Shown: piece after piece, positions 16,193 through 23,862 of the stretch
How positions within the stretch are numbered: the stretch's first letter is position 1
Layout: each line of letters begins with the position of its first letter
Assembly: GCA_045636125.1 (NCBI GenBank)
Contig: JAZTWX010000004.1
Span: 1 to 46,372 of the forward strand
Direction: 5' to 3'
Length of the DNA: 46,372 nucleotides
Source: HGM04593 sp045636125
GTDB lineage: Bacteria > Bacteroidota > Bacteroidia > Bacteroidales > Bacteroidaceae
The notes under the pieces: model-generated
Seen by the model: only the letters and a program-made list of their open reading frames with translations
The model's database searches: none
Told to the model about the DNA's origin: nothing
Translations under genes and position numbers: made by a program

Positions 16193-17050
16193 TTAAGATA
16201 TTCTTGCACGTTTAATCATTATCTTTCCCACCATGTTTATTGCTGCTGTTATAAGGAATAGTATCAAGCCAATGGCAATGAGTGATGAGAGTCGCAGACC
16301 ATCAGCCTCGCCGAATTGGTTGGCTATGATTGATGCCATTGAGTTTCCGGTAGAGGTGATTGAATTAGGGATATTATTAGTGTTGCCAATAAGCATCGTC
16401 ACGGTCATTGTTTCGCCCAATGCACGGCCAATGGCCAATACATATGATGAGAATATTCCCGAACCTGCAACAGGGAACACAACTTTGCGGATAACCTCGG
16501 CACGCGTCGCTCCCAAGCTGTATGCACCTTCCTTAAGGTCATTTGGCACCATTTTTATAAATTCTGCACTAAGCGATGCAGCATAAGGGATAATCATAAT
16601 AGCCAAGACCAATGAGGCGGTGAGAATACCCGAACCCTGTTCCGAAATATCCAATGCCATTATAATCGGTCGCAAGGTGTAGAATCCCCACAGACCATAG
16701 ATGATTGATGGAATACCTGCAAGCAGGTCAGTTACGGTACTCAGCACAGCAGCAATCTTTGTTCCCTTGAAATATTCGCCCACGAACAGTGCAACGGGTA
16801 GTGAAAAGGGAATACAGAAGATAAGTGCCAAAAGTGTGGTCATTAGCGTACCGGTGATGAATGGCAATGCGCCGTACTGCTCAGCACCCTCGGTATAGCT
16901 CCATTCCGACGAAGTGAGGAATTTGAAGAACCCAAAGTGTTCAAATGCCTCATAAGCGTCAGTGACGAGGGCGTAAACTACGCCCCCGCACACTATCGGC
17001 ATAATCAATGCTGCTATGAATAATATTACTCTATATATTTTATCGTTCAT
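16193..17050 (-). CDS. pstC: Phosphate ABC transporter permease PstC
   Basis: A 285-residue inner-membrane permease, partner of PstA. Visible are the PstC-type segment TDLLAGIPSIIYGLWGFY and the cytoplasmic loop DLKEGAYSLGATRAEVIRK that docks on the ATPase. About six hydrophobic segments span the protein. It lies 9 bases downstream of pstS and 3 bases upstream of pstA. Confidence 0.95.
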   Translation of the reverse strand: MNDKIYRVILFIAALIMPIVCGGVVYALVTDAYEAFEHFGFFKFLTSSEWSYTEGAEQYGALPFITGTLMTTLLALIFCIPFSLPVALFVGEYFKGTKIAAVLSTVTDLLAGIPSIIYGLWGFYTLRPIIMALDISEQGSGILTASLVLAIMIIPYAASLSAEFIKMVPNDLKEGAYSLGATRAEVIRKVVFPVAGSGIFSSYVLAIGRALGETMTVTMLIGNTNNIPNSITSTGNSMASIIANQFGEADGLRLSSLIAIGLILFLITAAINMVGKIMIKRARIS

Positions 17051-17059
17051 AAAGCTCTG

Positions 17060-18121
17060 TTATTGCAGTATTGCAGTTCCGTCAAATGTAACAGTCTTCA
17101 GGTTCTTGAGGCTCAGCTCCTTTGCCTTTACTGGAAGCGGTGCGTAGTGTACCTCAGAGGTAATCTTCTGTGCCTCGTCCGAGAGGATGTACTTCAGCAA
17201 GTCGAGTGTTGCCACAGCCTGCTCTTTTGAGCGGTCAGAGTAGTTCTGCTCCTTGTAGATAATCATCCAAGTGAAGGTTGAGATAGGATATGCACCTGCT
17301 GCATCAGAATTAGTGATTGAGCAACGTGTGTCCGCAGGAATCTCACCAGAAGCGGCTGCAGAGATACTTGCAGCTGTAGGCTCAACAATCTCGCCACGCT
17401 GGTTCTGAATCTTTGCGTATGCAATCTTCTGTGCAAAGGCATACTCCGAGCCTACATAACCGATAGAGTTCTTTGTCTGCTTGACTACACCAGCAACACC
17501 TGGGTTACCCTTTGCAGCCTGTCCCGATGGGAAGTTTACAGACTTGCCTGCACCGAATTTTTCTTTCCACATAGGGCTCACCTTTGTCAAGTAGTCGGTG
17601 AATACGAATGTTGTACCTGAGCCGTCAGAGCGGAATACAGGGATGATGGCCTCGGCAGGGAGCTCTACACCAGGATTAAGTGCAGCCAAACGCTCATCGT
17701 TCCACATCTTGATATTGCCTGCAAAGATATCAGCGATAACATCGCCTGAAAGGTTAAGGTTGTTTACACCATCAAGGTTGTAGGCAAGAACCACTGCTCC
17801 CATACAAGTAGGTACATGAATTACAGCGTTCATATCTGCCATCTCCTTATCGGTGAGGAAAGCATCGCTACCTGCAAAATCCACAATCTTGTCGCGCAGG
17901 TTACGTACACCGCCACCTGAACCTATACCGCCGTATGCTACGGCATCGCCATTAACCTGTGCAAACTCTTCGAACACCACATTGTAGAAAGGAAGAGGGA
18001 ATGTTGCACCTGCTCCAGAAAGTTCCTGAGCCTTACGACCTTCGCTTGTTGCATTACCACCACAAGATACTGCTACTATAGCTAGTATCAATGTCATTAC
18101 TGATGAAAAAATCTTTTTCAT
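17060..18121 (-). CDS. pstS: Phosphate-binding lipoprotein PstS
   Basis: A 353-residue substrate-binding protein. The N-terminus ends in the lipobox VAVSCGG (Cys20), so it is anchored to a membrane. The mature start LSGAGATFPLPFY and the ligand segments AGSDAFLT and FRSDGSGTTFVFTDYL are classic PstS phosphate-contact motifs. It delivers periplasmic phosphate to PstCA. The gene follows the porin by 24 bases, so outer-membrane entry and periplasmic capture are encoded together. Confidence 0.96.
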   Translation of the reverse strand: MKKIFSSVMTLILAIVAVSCGGNATSEGRKAQELSGAGATFPLPFYNVVFEEFAQVNGDAVAYGGIGSGGGVRNLRDKIVDFAGSDAFLTDKEMADMNAVIHVPTCMGAVVLAYNLDGVNNLNLSGDVIADIFAGNIKMWNDERLAALNPGVELPAEAIIPVFRSDGSGTTFVFTDYLTKVSPMWKEKFGAGKSVNFPSGQAAKGNPGVAGVVKQTKNSIGYVGSEYAFAQKIAYAKIQNQRGEIVEPTAASISAAASGEIPADTRCSITNSDAAGAYPISTFTWMIIYKEQNYSDRSKEQAVATLDLLKYILSDEAQKITSEVHYAPLPVKAKELSLKNLKTVTFDGTAILQ

Positions 18122-18145
18122 ATTGTTCTTTATTAGAGTGTGTTA

Positions 18146-19126
18146 TTAAAAACCAAAATAGCAATTTACATATGCCGAATATTCATTTTTTGCTCCACCC
18201 GCTTTAGGCATACTCATTCTGAAGTTAGGAGCAACCTTCACATACTTACCCAACTTGAACTGTGCACCGATGATTGCAGCCTGTTCATCTTTTGATATGT
18301 TCCAATCGTTCTTTGAGTATAGATCGTCGAATCGCGCATAAATATCGGCATTCTTGGCAACCTTTACCGATGCAAATGCTGAATAGCCGAATTGGTCATT
18401 GCCTTTTGTGTTTGAAGCGTTAAGCATATGGTTATACTCTGCACCGATAGTGAATCTGTCACACTTGTAACCGGCAAAGGCTGCCATGTTTACAACATCG
18501 GACTTACCGTCTTGACCGCTTTCGTTCAAACCTCCGTACAGACGTACCTGGAAACCTTTCACAGGAGTAAGTGTAAGACCTAAGCCGTAGTTCAAACCAT
18601 CGTTTTTCTGGATTTTCTTATATCCCTCACCATTTACTATAATAGCATCAGCTGATACCCAATCGGCAAACTTGTATGATGCAGACAAACCCAAATCGGC
18701 ACTACTACCAAATTTGTACTCATCTTGGAACGATTTCATAATGTAACGGTAGCCCCAAAACTTTTCTTGAAAATTAAACTGAGTAGTTGAGATAAGACCA
18801 CCGTTCAAAGTAAAATCTCCTTTTTTCCATGACACCATTGCATTCTTGATGTATGCGATACGCTGATAATCGGAAACATCGCTTGATTTACCGATGTCCA
18901 TTACTCCTTTTACCGAGAGTCCATCTCCAAGTTTATATTCGTATCCCAAATAGCTACGCTCCAACTCAAATCCACGATCATTGTTGGTTTCTCCAAATCC
19001 GGAATGGAAATTACCGAACACCTGTACAATAGCTTTGCCCTTAGGCTCTTCAACTTTAGCATCCTGCGCCTGCGCAGTGATACCGATGCAGGCTAAAATA
19101 CCTGCCAAGATTACTTTTGTTTTCAT
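18146..19126 (-). CDS. Porin of the pst operon (phosphate-selective porin type)
   Basis: A 326-residue predicted outer-membrane beta-barrel. A signal peptide precedes ITAQAQDAK, alternating hydrophobic strands fill the body, and the chain ends in YVNCYFGF, the terminal Phe typical of barrel proteins. I start it at the ATG at 19126 because it gives a normal signal peptide and follows a good -7 box. First-gene position before pstSCAB points to phosphate or phosphorylated substrates; the OprO/P-like family is my best match. A paralogue of its last third survives as a remnant at 41120-41428. Confidence 0.85.
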   Translation of the reverse strand: MKTKVILAGILACIGITAQAQDAKVEEPKGKAIVQVFGNFHSGFGETNNDRGFELERSYLGYEYKLGDGLSVKGVMDIGKSSDVSDYQRIAYIKNAMVSWKKGDFTLNGGLISTTQFNFQEKFWGYRYIMKSFQDEYKFGSSADLGLSASYKFADWVSADAIIVNGEGYKKIQKNDGLNYGLGLTLTPVKGFQVRLYGGLNESGQDGKSDVVNMAAFAGYKCDRFTIGAEYNHMLNASNTKGNDQFGYSAFASVKVAKNADIYARFDDLYSKNDWNISKDEQAAIIGAQFKLGKYVKVAPNFRMSMPKAGGAKNEYSAYVNCYFGF

Positions 19127-19156
19127 TGTCTTTTTCTGTTTTTTAATTTGACACTG

Positions 19157-19164
19157 CAAAAGTA
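19157..19164 (-). promoter_or_regulatory. -7 box of the porin-pstSCAB operon
   Basis: TACTTTTG on the minus strand, 31 bases upstream of the porin ATG. The -33 region has no TTTG but is occupied by 11-bp-spaced TTTCA repeats, as expected of an activator-dependent promoter. Confidence 0.65.
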
Positions 19165-19175
19165 TCTTGAAGTAG

Positions 19176-19250
19176 TTTCATAAATGTTTCAAAAAAATTA
19201 GGCTTTGGTTAAATGTCAACAATAATCAAAATATTACATTTTATTAAATC
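19176..19250. promoter_or_regulatory. Candidate Pho-box region upstream of the porin operon
   Basis: TTTCATAAATG and TTTCAAAAAAA start exactly 11 bp apart (19176 and 19187), close upstream of the porin -7 box. A second group TTACATTTTATTAAATC lies at 19234-19250, toward the plus-strand promoter. The 11-bp spacing is what PhoB-type tandem half-sites show. The same elements occur at 43300-43340. Confidence 0.55.
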
Positions 19251-19285
19251 TTGTTCAGCGCATTTCTCAGTTCATCAAATCTCTG

Positions 19286-19293
19286 TAATTTTG
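19286..19293 (+). promoter_or_regulatory. -7 box of PhoB-gene type in front of the gdhA fragment
   Basis: TAATTTTG followed by CAC, identical to the box and flank before the response regulator at 43376-43386. The distance from the shared TTACATT motif to the start codon is 84 bases here and 85 there. Confidence 0.65.
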
Positions 19294-19317
19294 CACAAAA
19301 ATGATATTATAAGGTAT

Positions 19318-19710
19318 ATGGCTACGGCTACACAGAACGAGCTCAACGGCGAGCACGCCAAGACACTCGTTGCAAACGGCGTAATCGCAGTATCAGAGGG
19401 TGCAAATATGCCTTCAACACCCGCAGCTATCCAAACATTCCAGCAGGCAAAAATCCTTTACGCTCCCGGCAAGGCATCTAACGCAGGTGGTGTATCGGTA
19501 TCGGGCCTGGAGATGAGCCAGAACTCAGGCAAAATCAACTGGAGCCGCGAGAAGGTAGACGAAATGTTGTACGAGATTATGCACAACATCCACCAGTCTT
19601 GCGTTAAATACGGTACTTGCGAGGATGGTTACATCGACTATGTAAAGGGTGCAAACGTAGCCGGCTTCCTCAAAGTAGCTAAAGCAATGATGGCACAAGG
19701 CATTGTGTAA
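19318..19710 (+). pseudogene. Chimeric gdhA C-terminal fragment behind a PhoB-type start
   Basis: An open frame of 130 codons. The first bases ATATGGCTAC match the start of the response-regulator gene at 43406-43415; from 19325 on the sequence is gdhA codons 318-444 in the correct frame. Only one residue differs from intact GdhA (His to Tyr in the segment DEMLYEI). It lacks the glutamate-binding lysine region and most of the nucleotide-binding domain, so it cannot be a working dehydrogenase. Because promoter, start codon and frame are all intact it may be expressed. I read it as the scar of a rearrangement. Confidence 0.85.
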
Positions 19711-19735
19711 CTTATAATACAAGATATACCAATTT

Positions 19736-19812
19736 CGCGAGTTCTCGCAGCAATAGTCGCGCGAAGCACGGAGATAATCGTGCCACGCGGGATGCTAATA
19801 GCGAGAACGAGG
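19736..19812. repeat. Long imperfect hairpin element, copy 3
   Basis: Nearly identical to copy 1: outer arms 19741-19748 and 19801-19808, inner stem GCACG/CGTGC. One arm base is changed (CACGCG instead of CGCGCG), which weakens a single pair. Confidence 0.7.
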
Positions 19813-19815
19813 CAA

Positions 19816-19852
19816 AGTAGCTAAAGCAATGATGGCACAGGGTATTGTATAA
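19816..19852 (+). repeat. Fourth copy of the gdhA 3' tail (remnant)
   Basis: Again encodes VAKAMMAQGIV and stop, with synonymous differences only. It matches the intact gdhA end (CAGGGTATT) better than the fragment's own tail does (CAAGGCATT), so tail variants have been shuffled among the copies. Confidence 0.75.
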
Positions 19853-19871
19853 TTACCCCATCAAAATAAAC

Positions 19872-19905
19872 AAAAATGTGGCAGTCTTTTGATTGCCACA
19901 TTTTT
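19872..19905 (+). terminator. Terminator at end of the right gdhA repeat
   Basis: A perfect 12-bp stem (AAAAATGTGGCA against TGCCACATTTTT) with a 10-base loop, the homologue of the gdhA terminator at 12267-12301. Confidence 0.8.
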
Positions 19906-19995
19906 ACATTTACTGCGTAACGCCGTTTTTCTGCAAGGTAGACACTTACAAAAAACTTATGCGCTCAAAATGCAACACATTAGCCCATAATTGCG

Positions 19996-20003
19996 TATCT
20001 TCG
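19996..20003 (+). promoter_or_regulatory. -7 box of the AmpG/MurT-like permease
   Basis: TATCTTCG, the same octamer as before the BadF kinase and the kinase-RapZ operon. It ends 17 bases before the chosen ATG at 20021. Confidence 0.45.
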
Positions 20004-20020
20004 CAGAAACAAACTACACT

Positions 20021-21286
20021 ATGCAACAAAAGAAGAATGCCTGGGGCTGGATTCCCACGCTCTATTTTACCGAGGGACTGCCCTACTTTGCCGTAACTGT
20101 AATTTCGGTTATACTATACAAAAGGATGGGGGTGGACAACTCCGACATTGCGCTGTACACAAGCTGGCTCTACCTACCGTGGGTTATAAAACCTTTCTGG
20201 AGCCCCATTGTGGAGATGATCTTCACCCGCCGTGCGTGGATTGTGACAGCGCAGCTTTTTATGGGCGCTCTGCTGGCCGCAATAGCGTTCACAATACCCG
20301 TTGAGGGCTTTTTCCAGTGGAGCCTCGCGCTTTTTTGGCTCATAGCATTCAGTTCGGCAACACACGACATTGCCGCCGATGGCTTTTATATGCTTGGGCT
20401 CAGCGGTGAGCAACAGTCGTTCTTTTCGGGCATACGCAGCATTTTCTACCGCATAGCCACAATATTCGGGCAAGGAATACTCATTATTATTGCTGGTAAA
20501 TTAGAAAAGTACACAGGTTCCATTGCCACCGCGTGGAGCATCACCTTTGCAATTACGGCAGCAATTACAATTCTGCTCGGCGGCTACCACTCAGTGGCCC
20601 TCCCCCGCCCCGCAAGCGATGTGTCGCGCAACCTCGGCAGCGTGAAGGAGGCCGTTTACAGTTTCAAAGATATATTGGTGACATATTTCCAGAAGCCGGG
20701 AATTGTGCCCGCGCTACTCTTTATGCTCCTTTTCCGCCTGCCCGAAGCGCAGCTGGTAAAAATGCTCAACCCCTTCCTGCTCGACAGCCGCAGCGCAGGC
20801 GGCCTTGCCCTCACAACCGAGCAGATTGGCGTAACATACGGCACCATTGGAGTTATCGGGCTCATCATTGGTGGCCTCGCCGGCGGCATCGCAATTTCAA
20901 GAAAAGGGCTTAAATACTGGCTGTGGCCTATGGTTGCCGCAATTTCGTTGCCCGACCTTGTATACGTATACCTCAGCTACGCGCAACCCGGCAGCATAGC
21001 AGTTGTAAACAGTTGCATTTTTGTCGAACAAATGGGCTACGGCTTTGGTTTTACAGCATATATGCTCTATCTCATTTACTTTGCACAAGGAAAATACCCC
21101 ACCGCCCACTACGCAATTTCCACCGCCTTTATGGCGCTTGGAATGATGCTGCCGGGAATGGTGTCGGGCCACATACAGGAAATTATAGGCTATAAACTCT
21201 TTTTTGTGTGGGTGATGGTGTGTTGCATAGCAACATTTGCAGTGTCGGCAGCACTAAAAATAAGCCCCGACTTTGGTAAAAAGTAA
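20021..21286 (+). CDS. MFS permease, AmpG/MurT-like
   Basis: A 421-residue inner-membrane transporter with about 12 membrane segments. The N-terminus (YFTEGLPYFAVTVISVILYK and the following PWVIKPFWSPIVE) matches the AmpG type of muropeptide permease, including the acidic and Pro residues of the first helices. I start at the ATG at 20021 because a -7 box overlaps the upstream TTG region. The next gene is a BadF-type sugar kinase, as in the MurT-MurK arrangement for MurNAc use reported in Tannerella. The likely substrates are peptidoglycan breakdown sugars, anhydro-muropeptides or MurNAc; the choice is inference. Confidence 0.82.
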   Translation: MQQKKNAWGWIPTLYFTEGLPYFAVTVISVILYKRMGVDNSDIALYTSWLYLPWVIKPFWSPIVEMIFTRRAWIVTAQLFMGALLAAIAFTIPVEGFFQWSLALFWLIAFSSATHDIAADGFYMLGLSGEQQSFFSGIRSIFYRIATIFGQGILIIIAGKLEKYTGSIATAWSITFAITAAITILLGGYHSVALPRPASDVSRNLGSVKEAVYSFKDILVTYFQKPGIVPALLFMLLFRLPEAQLVKMLNPFLLDSRSAGGLALTTEQIGVTYGTIGVIGLIIGGLAGGIAISRKGLKYWLWPMVAAISLPDLVYVYLSYAQPGSIAVVNSCIFVEQMGYGFGFTAYMLYLIYFAQGKYPTAHYAISTAFMALGMMLPGMVSGHIQEIIGYKLFFVWVMVCCIATFAVSAALKISPDFGKK

Positions 21287-21302
21287 ATTTGCACTATCTT
21301 CG
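21272..21302 (+). promoter_or_regulatory. Promoter of the BadF-type kinase gene
   Basis: A complete Bacteroidetes promoter: -33 TTTG at 21272-21275, a 19-base spacer, and -7 TATCTTCG at 21295-21302. The -33 box lies inside the end of the permease gene, so the kinase can be transcribed separately. Confidence 0.65.
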
Positions 21303-21327
21303 CGGAATAAATTGAAAAAGAACAAGT

Positions 21328-22167
21328 ATGATACTTATAGCTGATTGCGGCTCAACAAAAACCGATTGGGCTCTTTGCGACAATGGCTCAGTCGTTACAA
21401 GAATAAAGACACAGGGGTTCAACCCCACCCAGCAGAGCGAGGAAGACATATACACCGCCCTGTCGGCCGAAATTGCGGGACATATTGCGCCCGACGCGCC
21501 CAGCACCATCTATTTCTATGGAGCCGGCTGCGCCTACGAAAATGCCAACAAGCGAATGTTGTCGGCCATTGAAAGAGTATTCACAACAAAAGATATACAC
21601 ATAAACAGCGACCTTTTGGCCGCTGCTCGCGCCCTTTGCGGCCACGAGGAAGGCATTGCCTGCATCCTTGGAACAGGCTCTAATTCGTGCCTCTTCGACG
21701 GAGAGAAGATTATAGAGAACACCCCCTCGCTCGGTTACATTCTGGGCGACGAAGGAAGCGGCGCACATCTCGGACGCCAGCTTGTGAGCGACTGCATAAA
21801 GAAACAGCTGTCGGCACCGCTGTGCGAGAAATTCCTCAAGCAATACAACTTGTCGGTTGCCGGAATTCTGGAACGGGTGTACCACGAGCCCCTGCCCAAC
21901 CGTTTCCTTGCAAGTTTCGCACCCTTCCTGCACGAGAACCGCAAGAATGCCGAAATACACAACCTCTTGAAACACTGTTTCACCCAGTTCTTCCAACGCA
22001 ACACAATGGTGTACCGCCGTTCGTGGTTGCCCATACACATAATTGGCAGCATAGGCGTGAACTTTGCGCAAGAGATTAAGGAGACAGCCGAGAGCCTCGG
22101 CCTTTCGGTGGGCAATATTGTAGACAGCCCCATGAACGGACTCATTGAATATCATAAAACAAAATAA
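21328..22167 (+). CDS. BadF/BcrA-type N-acetyl amino-sugar kinase, MurK-like
   Basis: A 279-residue ATPase of the actin-like (ASKHA) fold. The phosphate-1 loop is DCGSTKTDW (6-14), and the adenosine-side motifs are LGTGSNSCLF and LGDEGSGAHLGRQ. Proteins of this size and pattern are GlcNAc/MurNAc kinases, or more rarely dehydratase activators; there is no iron-sulfur cysteine pair, which favours the kinase. It lies 41 bases after the AmpG/MurT-like permease, so a step in wall-sugar recycling (GlcNAc or MurNAc to the 6-phosphate) is the likely job. No MurQ etherase gene is visible in the window. Confidence 0.83.
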   Translation: MILIADCGSTKTDWALCDNGSVVTRIKTQGFNPTQQSEEDIYTALSAEIAGHIAPDAPSTIYFYGAGCAYENANKRMLSAIERVFTTKDIHINSDLLAAARALCGHEEGIACILGTGSNSCLFDGEKIIENTPSLGYILGDEGSGAHLGRQLVSDCIKKQLSAPLCEKFLKQYNLSVAGILERVYHEPLPNRFLASFAPFLHENRKNAEIHNLLKHCFTQFFQRNTMVYRRSWLPIHIIGSIGVNFAQEIKETAESLGLSVGNIVDSPMNGLIEYHKTK

Positions 22168-22174
22168 TAGAAAA

Positions 22175-23143
22175 ATGAAAAAGACACTGTTCACAATTGC
22201 AACAACATTATTAGCAGTTGCAACAATTTCGTGCGCCGACAACGGCAAGCTCATTACAAAAGGTAACCCCAAGAAGATGGATACCCTCTCTTATGCCTAC
22301 GGTGTATCACTTGCACAGGAGCTTACAAAAGACGGCGGCATTGCAAAAGAGCTCGAGCTCAACGTAAACACCATTATCAGCTCAATGGAAGAGTGCGCAC
22401 TCAACGGCCGTGTAATTGCAGCCGGCGACACCATCAGCGAGCAAACAATGCAGAAAATCTACAACAAAGTGCTGGGCCGCAAACGCCAGATGGAGATTCA
22501 GGCTGCAAAGAGCGACAGCACAGGCAACACAAAACTCTACGAGAACGAGGAGTTGCGTGAGCTCACATCGGCATTCATCGGTTGCGACATAGGCTTGGGA
22601 CTCACACGTTTCAACCAGCCTTTCGAGACAATGTGGATTACAAAAGGCGTGCAGGAGAGCATGAACTCTACCGCATCAATGACCGCACAGGGCGCCAACA
22701 ACTACATTCAGGACTATTTCACAAACAGAATTCCCGCGCAGAACAAAAAAGCATCGGAAGAGTGGCTTGCAAAGGTAGAGAAACAGAGCGGTGTAAAAAA
22801 GACTGCAAGCGGCCTTCTCTACAAGATAAACAAAGCCGGTGACATGAGCGCAAAACCCACATCATTGCAGGATGTTGTAAAGGTACACTACCAGGGCACA
22901 ACCCGCACAGGCAAGGAATTCGACAGCAGCTACAAACGCAACTCACCCATCGATTTCCCCTTGAACGGAGTAATCGCAGGCTGGGGCGAGGGCTTGCAGC
23001 TTGTGGGCAAAGGTGGCAGCATCACATTGTGGATTCCCGCCGACCTTGCATACGGCCGCCGCGGAGCCGGCAGCGACATTGGCCCCAACGAAGCATTGCG
23101 TTTCGATGTCGAACTCATTGATGTAACACCCGCAGCTAAATAA
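22175..23143 (+). CDS. FKBP-type peptidyl-prolyl isomerase lipoprotein
   Basis: A 322-residue exported foldase. The signal ends in the lipobox ATISC (about Cys18). Residues about 35-190 are the FKBP_N dimerisation domain, with the typical SYAYGVSLAQEL start. Residues about 220-318 are the FKBP catalytic domain: VKVHYQGTTRTGKEFDSSY, then VIAGWGEGLQLV, then IPADLAYGRRGAG. It should catalyse prolyl isomerisation and chaperone proteins in the periplasm. I chose the ATG at 22175 (MKKTLF) because it gives a proper signal peptide. It follows the kinase by 7 bases and ends at a strong bidirectional terminator. Confidence 0.92.
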   Translation: MKKTLFTIATTLLAVATISCADNGKLITKGNPKKMDTLSYAYGVSLAQELTKDGGIAKELELNVNTIISSMEECALNGRVIAAGDTISEQTMQKIYNKVLGRKRQMEIQAAKSDSTGNTKLYENEELRELTSAFIGCDIGLGLTRFNQPFETMWITKGVQESMNSTASMTAQGANNYIQDYFTNRIPAQNKKASEEWLAKVEKQSGVKKTASGLLYKINKAGDMSAKPTSLQDVVKVHYQGTTRTGKEFDSSYKRNSPIDFPLNGVIAGWGEGLQLVGKGGSITLWIPADLAYGRRGAGSDIGPNEALRFDVELIDVTPAAK

Positions 23144-23161
23144 AAAAGCAAACATACAAAT

Positions 23162-23193
23162 AAAAAAGTCGATGCAGTGGCATCGACTTTTTT
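23162..23193. terminator. Bidirectional terminator between FKBP and YigZ-like genes
   Basis: A perfect 8-bp stem GTCGATGC/GCATCGAC with loop AGTG, flanked by A6 on the left and T6 on the right, so it can work on both strands for the convergent operons. Confidence 0.85.
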
Positions 23194-23237
23194 ATTGTTT
23201 ACTGACGTGGTGGCAGCCTGTAAAAAACTCCCGTCAC

Positions 23238-23861
23238 CTACTCTTCCCTTACAATCTTCAATTCCCCCTTGCTGCTGATTGCAAGCTTTTCGTAACGCTC
23301 CACAAGGCGCGGCATACGCGAAAGGCGCATAGACAAACGCACTACACACTCGTTGTCGAACACCTGCTCCACCACCTTCGGAGCCTCCTCCTTTACAATG
23401 CGCAACACATCGTTGAGCAAAGGATAAGGGAAACGCAGCTGAATTTCGTCGTTTATGGTCTTTTCAATATGAGGAACAGCATCGAGAGCCTCGGCCGCCG
23501 CCAAACGGTAGGCCACAATGAGGCCGCTCGTTCCCAGCTTCACACCACCGAAATAACGCACCACAATCACAAGCACGTTAGTGAGTTCCTTGCTGTGAAT
23601 CTGCCCCAGAATGGGCTTTCCTGCCGTGCCCGACGGCTCGCCATTATCGTTGGCACGCTCCTTGTCGCCACGCTCACCCAAGCGGTAGGCGTAACAGACG
23701 TGTCGGGCGTCGTAGTATTTTTTCTGGTACACCTCCACCCACTCTTTCACCTCCTCGGCCGTGGTTACAGGTATAGCGAAGGCGAGGAATTTACTCCTCT
23801 TTTCGGTGTAAATTCCCTCGCCTTGCTCTTCTATTGTCTTGTATATATCCTCTTGCAACAC
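23238..23861 (-). CDS. YigZ/IMPACT-family protein
   Basis: A 207-residue protein of the YigZ (UPF0029/IMPACT) family. The N-terminal domain has RSKFLAFA, ARHVCYAYR and NDNGEPSGTAGKPIL, then VIVVRYFGGVKLGTSGL, all hallmark strands of the family. The C-terminal half is the small ferredoxin-like second domain (FPYPLLNDVLRIV). The role in bacteria is not settled; a link to translation or ribosome rescue has been proposed for eukaryotic IMPACT. The start is GTG at 23861, one base after the DUF1015 stop. It is the last gene of the serC operon. Confidence 0.88.
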   Translation of the reverse strand: MLQEDIYKTIEEQGEGIYTEKRSKFLAFAIPVTTAEEVKEWVEVYQKKYYDARHVCYAYRLGERGDKERANDNGEPSGTAGKPILGQIHSKELTNVLVIVVRYFGGVKLGTSGLIVAYRLAAAEALDAVPHIEKTINDEIQLRFPYPLLNDVLRIVKEEAPKVVEQVFDNECVVRLSMRLSRMPRLVERYEKLAISSKGELKIVREE

Positions 23862-23862
23862 T

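Larger units (their letters stand above)
19325..19906 (+). repeat. Right copy of the ~580-bp gdhA-end direct repeat
   Basis: Matches 11720-12301 through the coding tail, the spacer, the hairpin element, the second gdhA tail and the terminator. The homology stops at the terminator: the second hairpin copy present at 12315 on the left is absent here. Confidence 0.93.
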
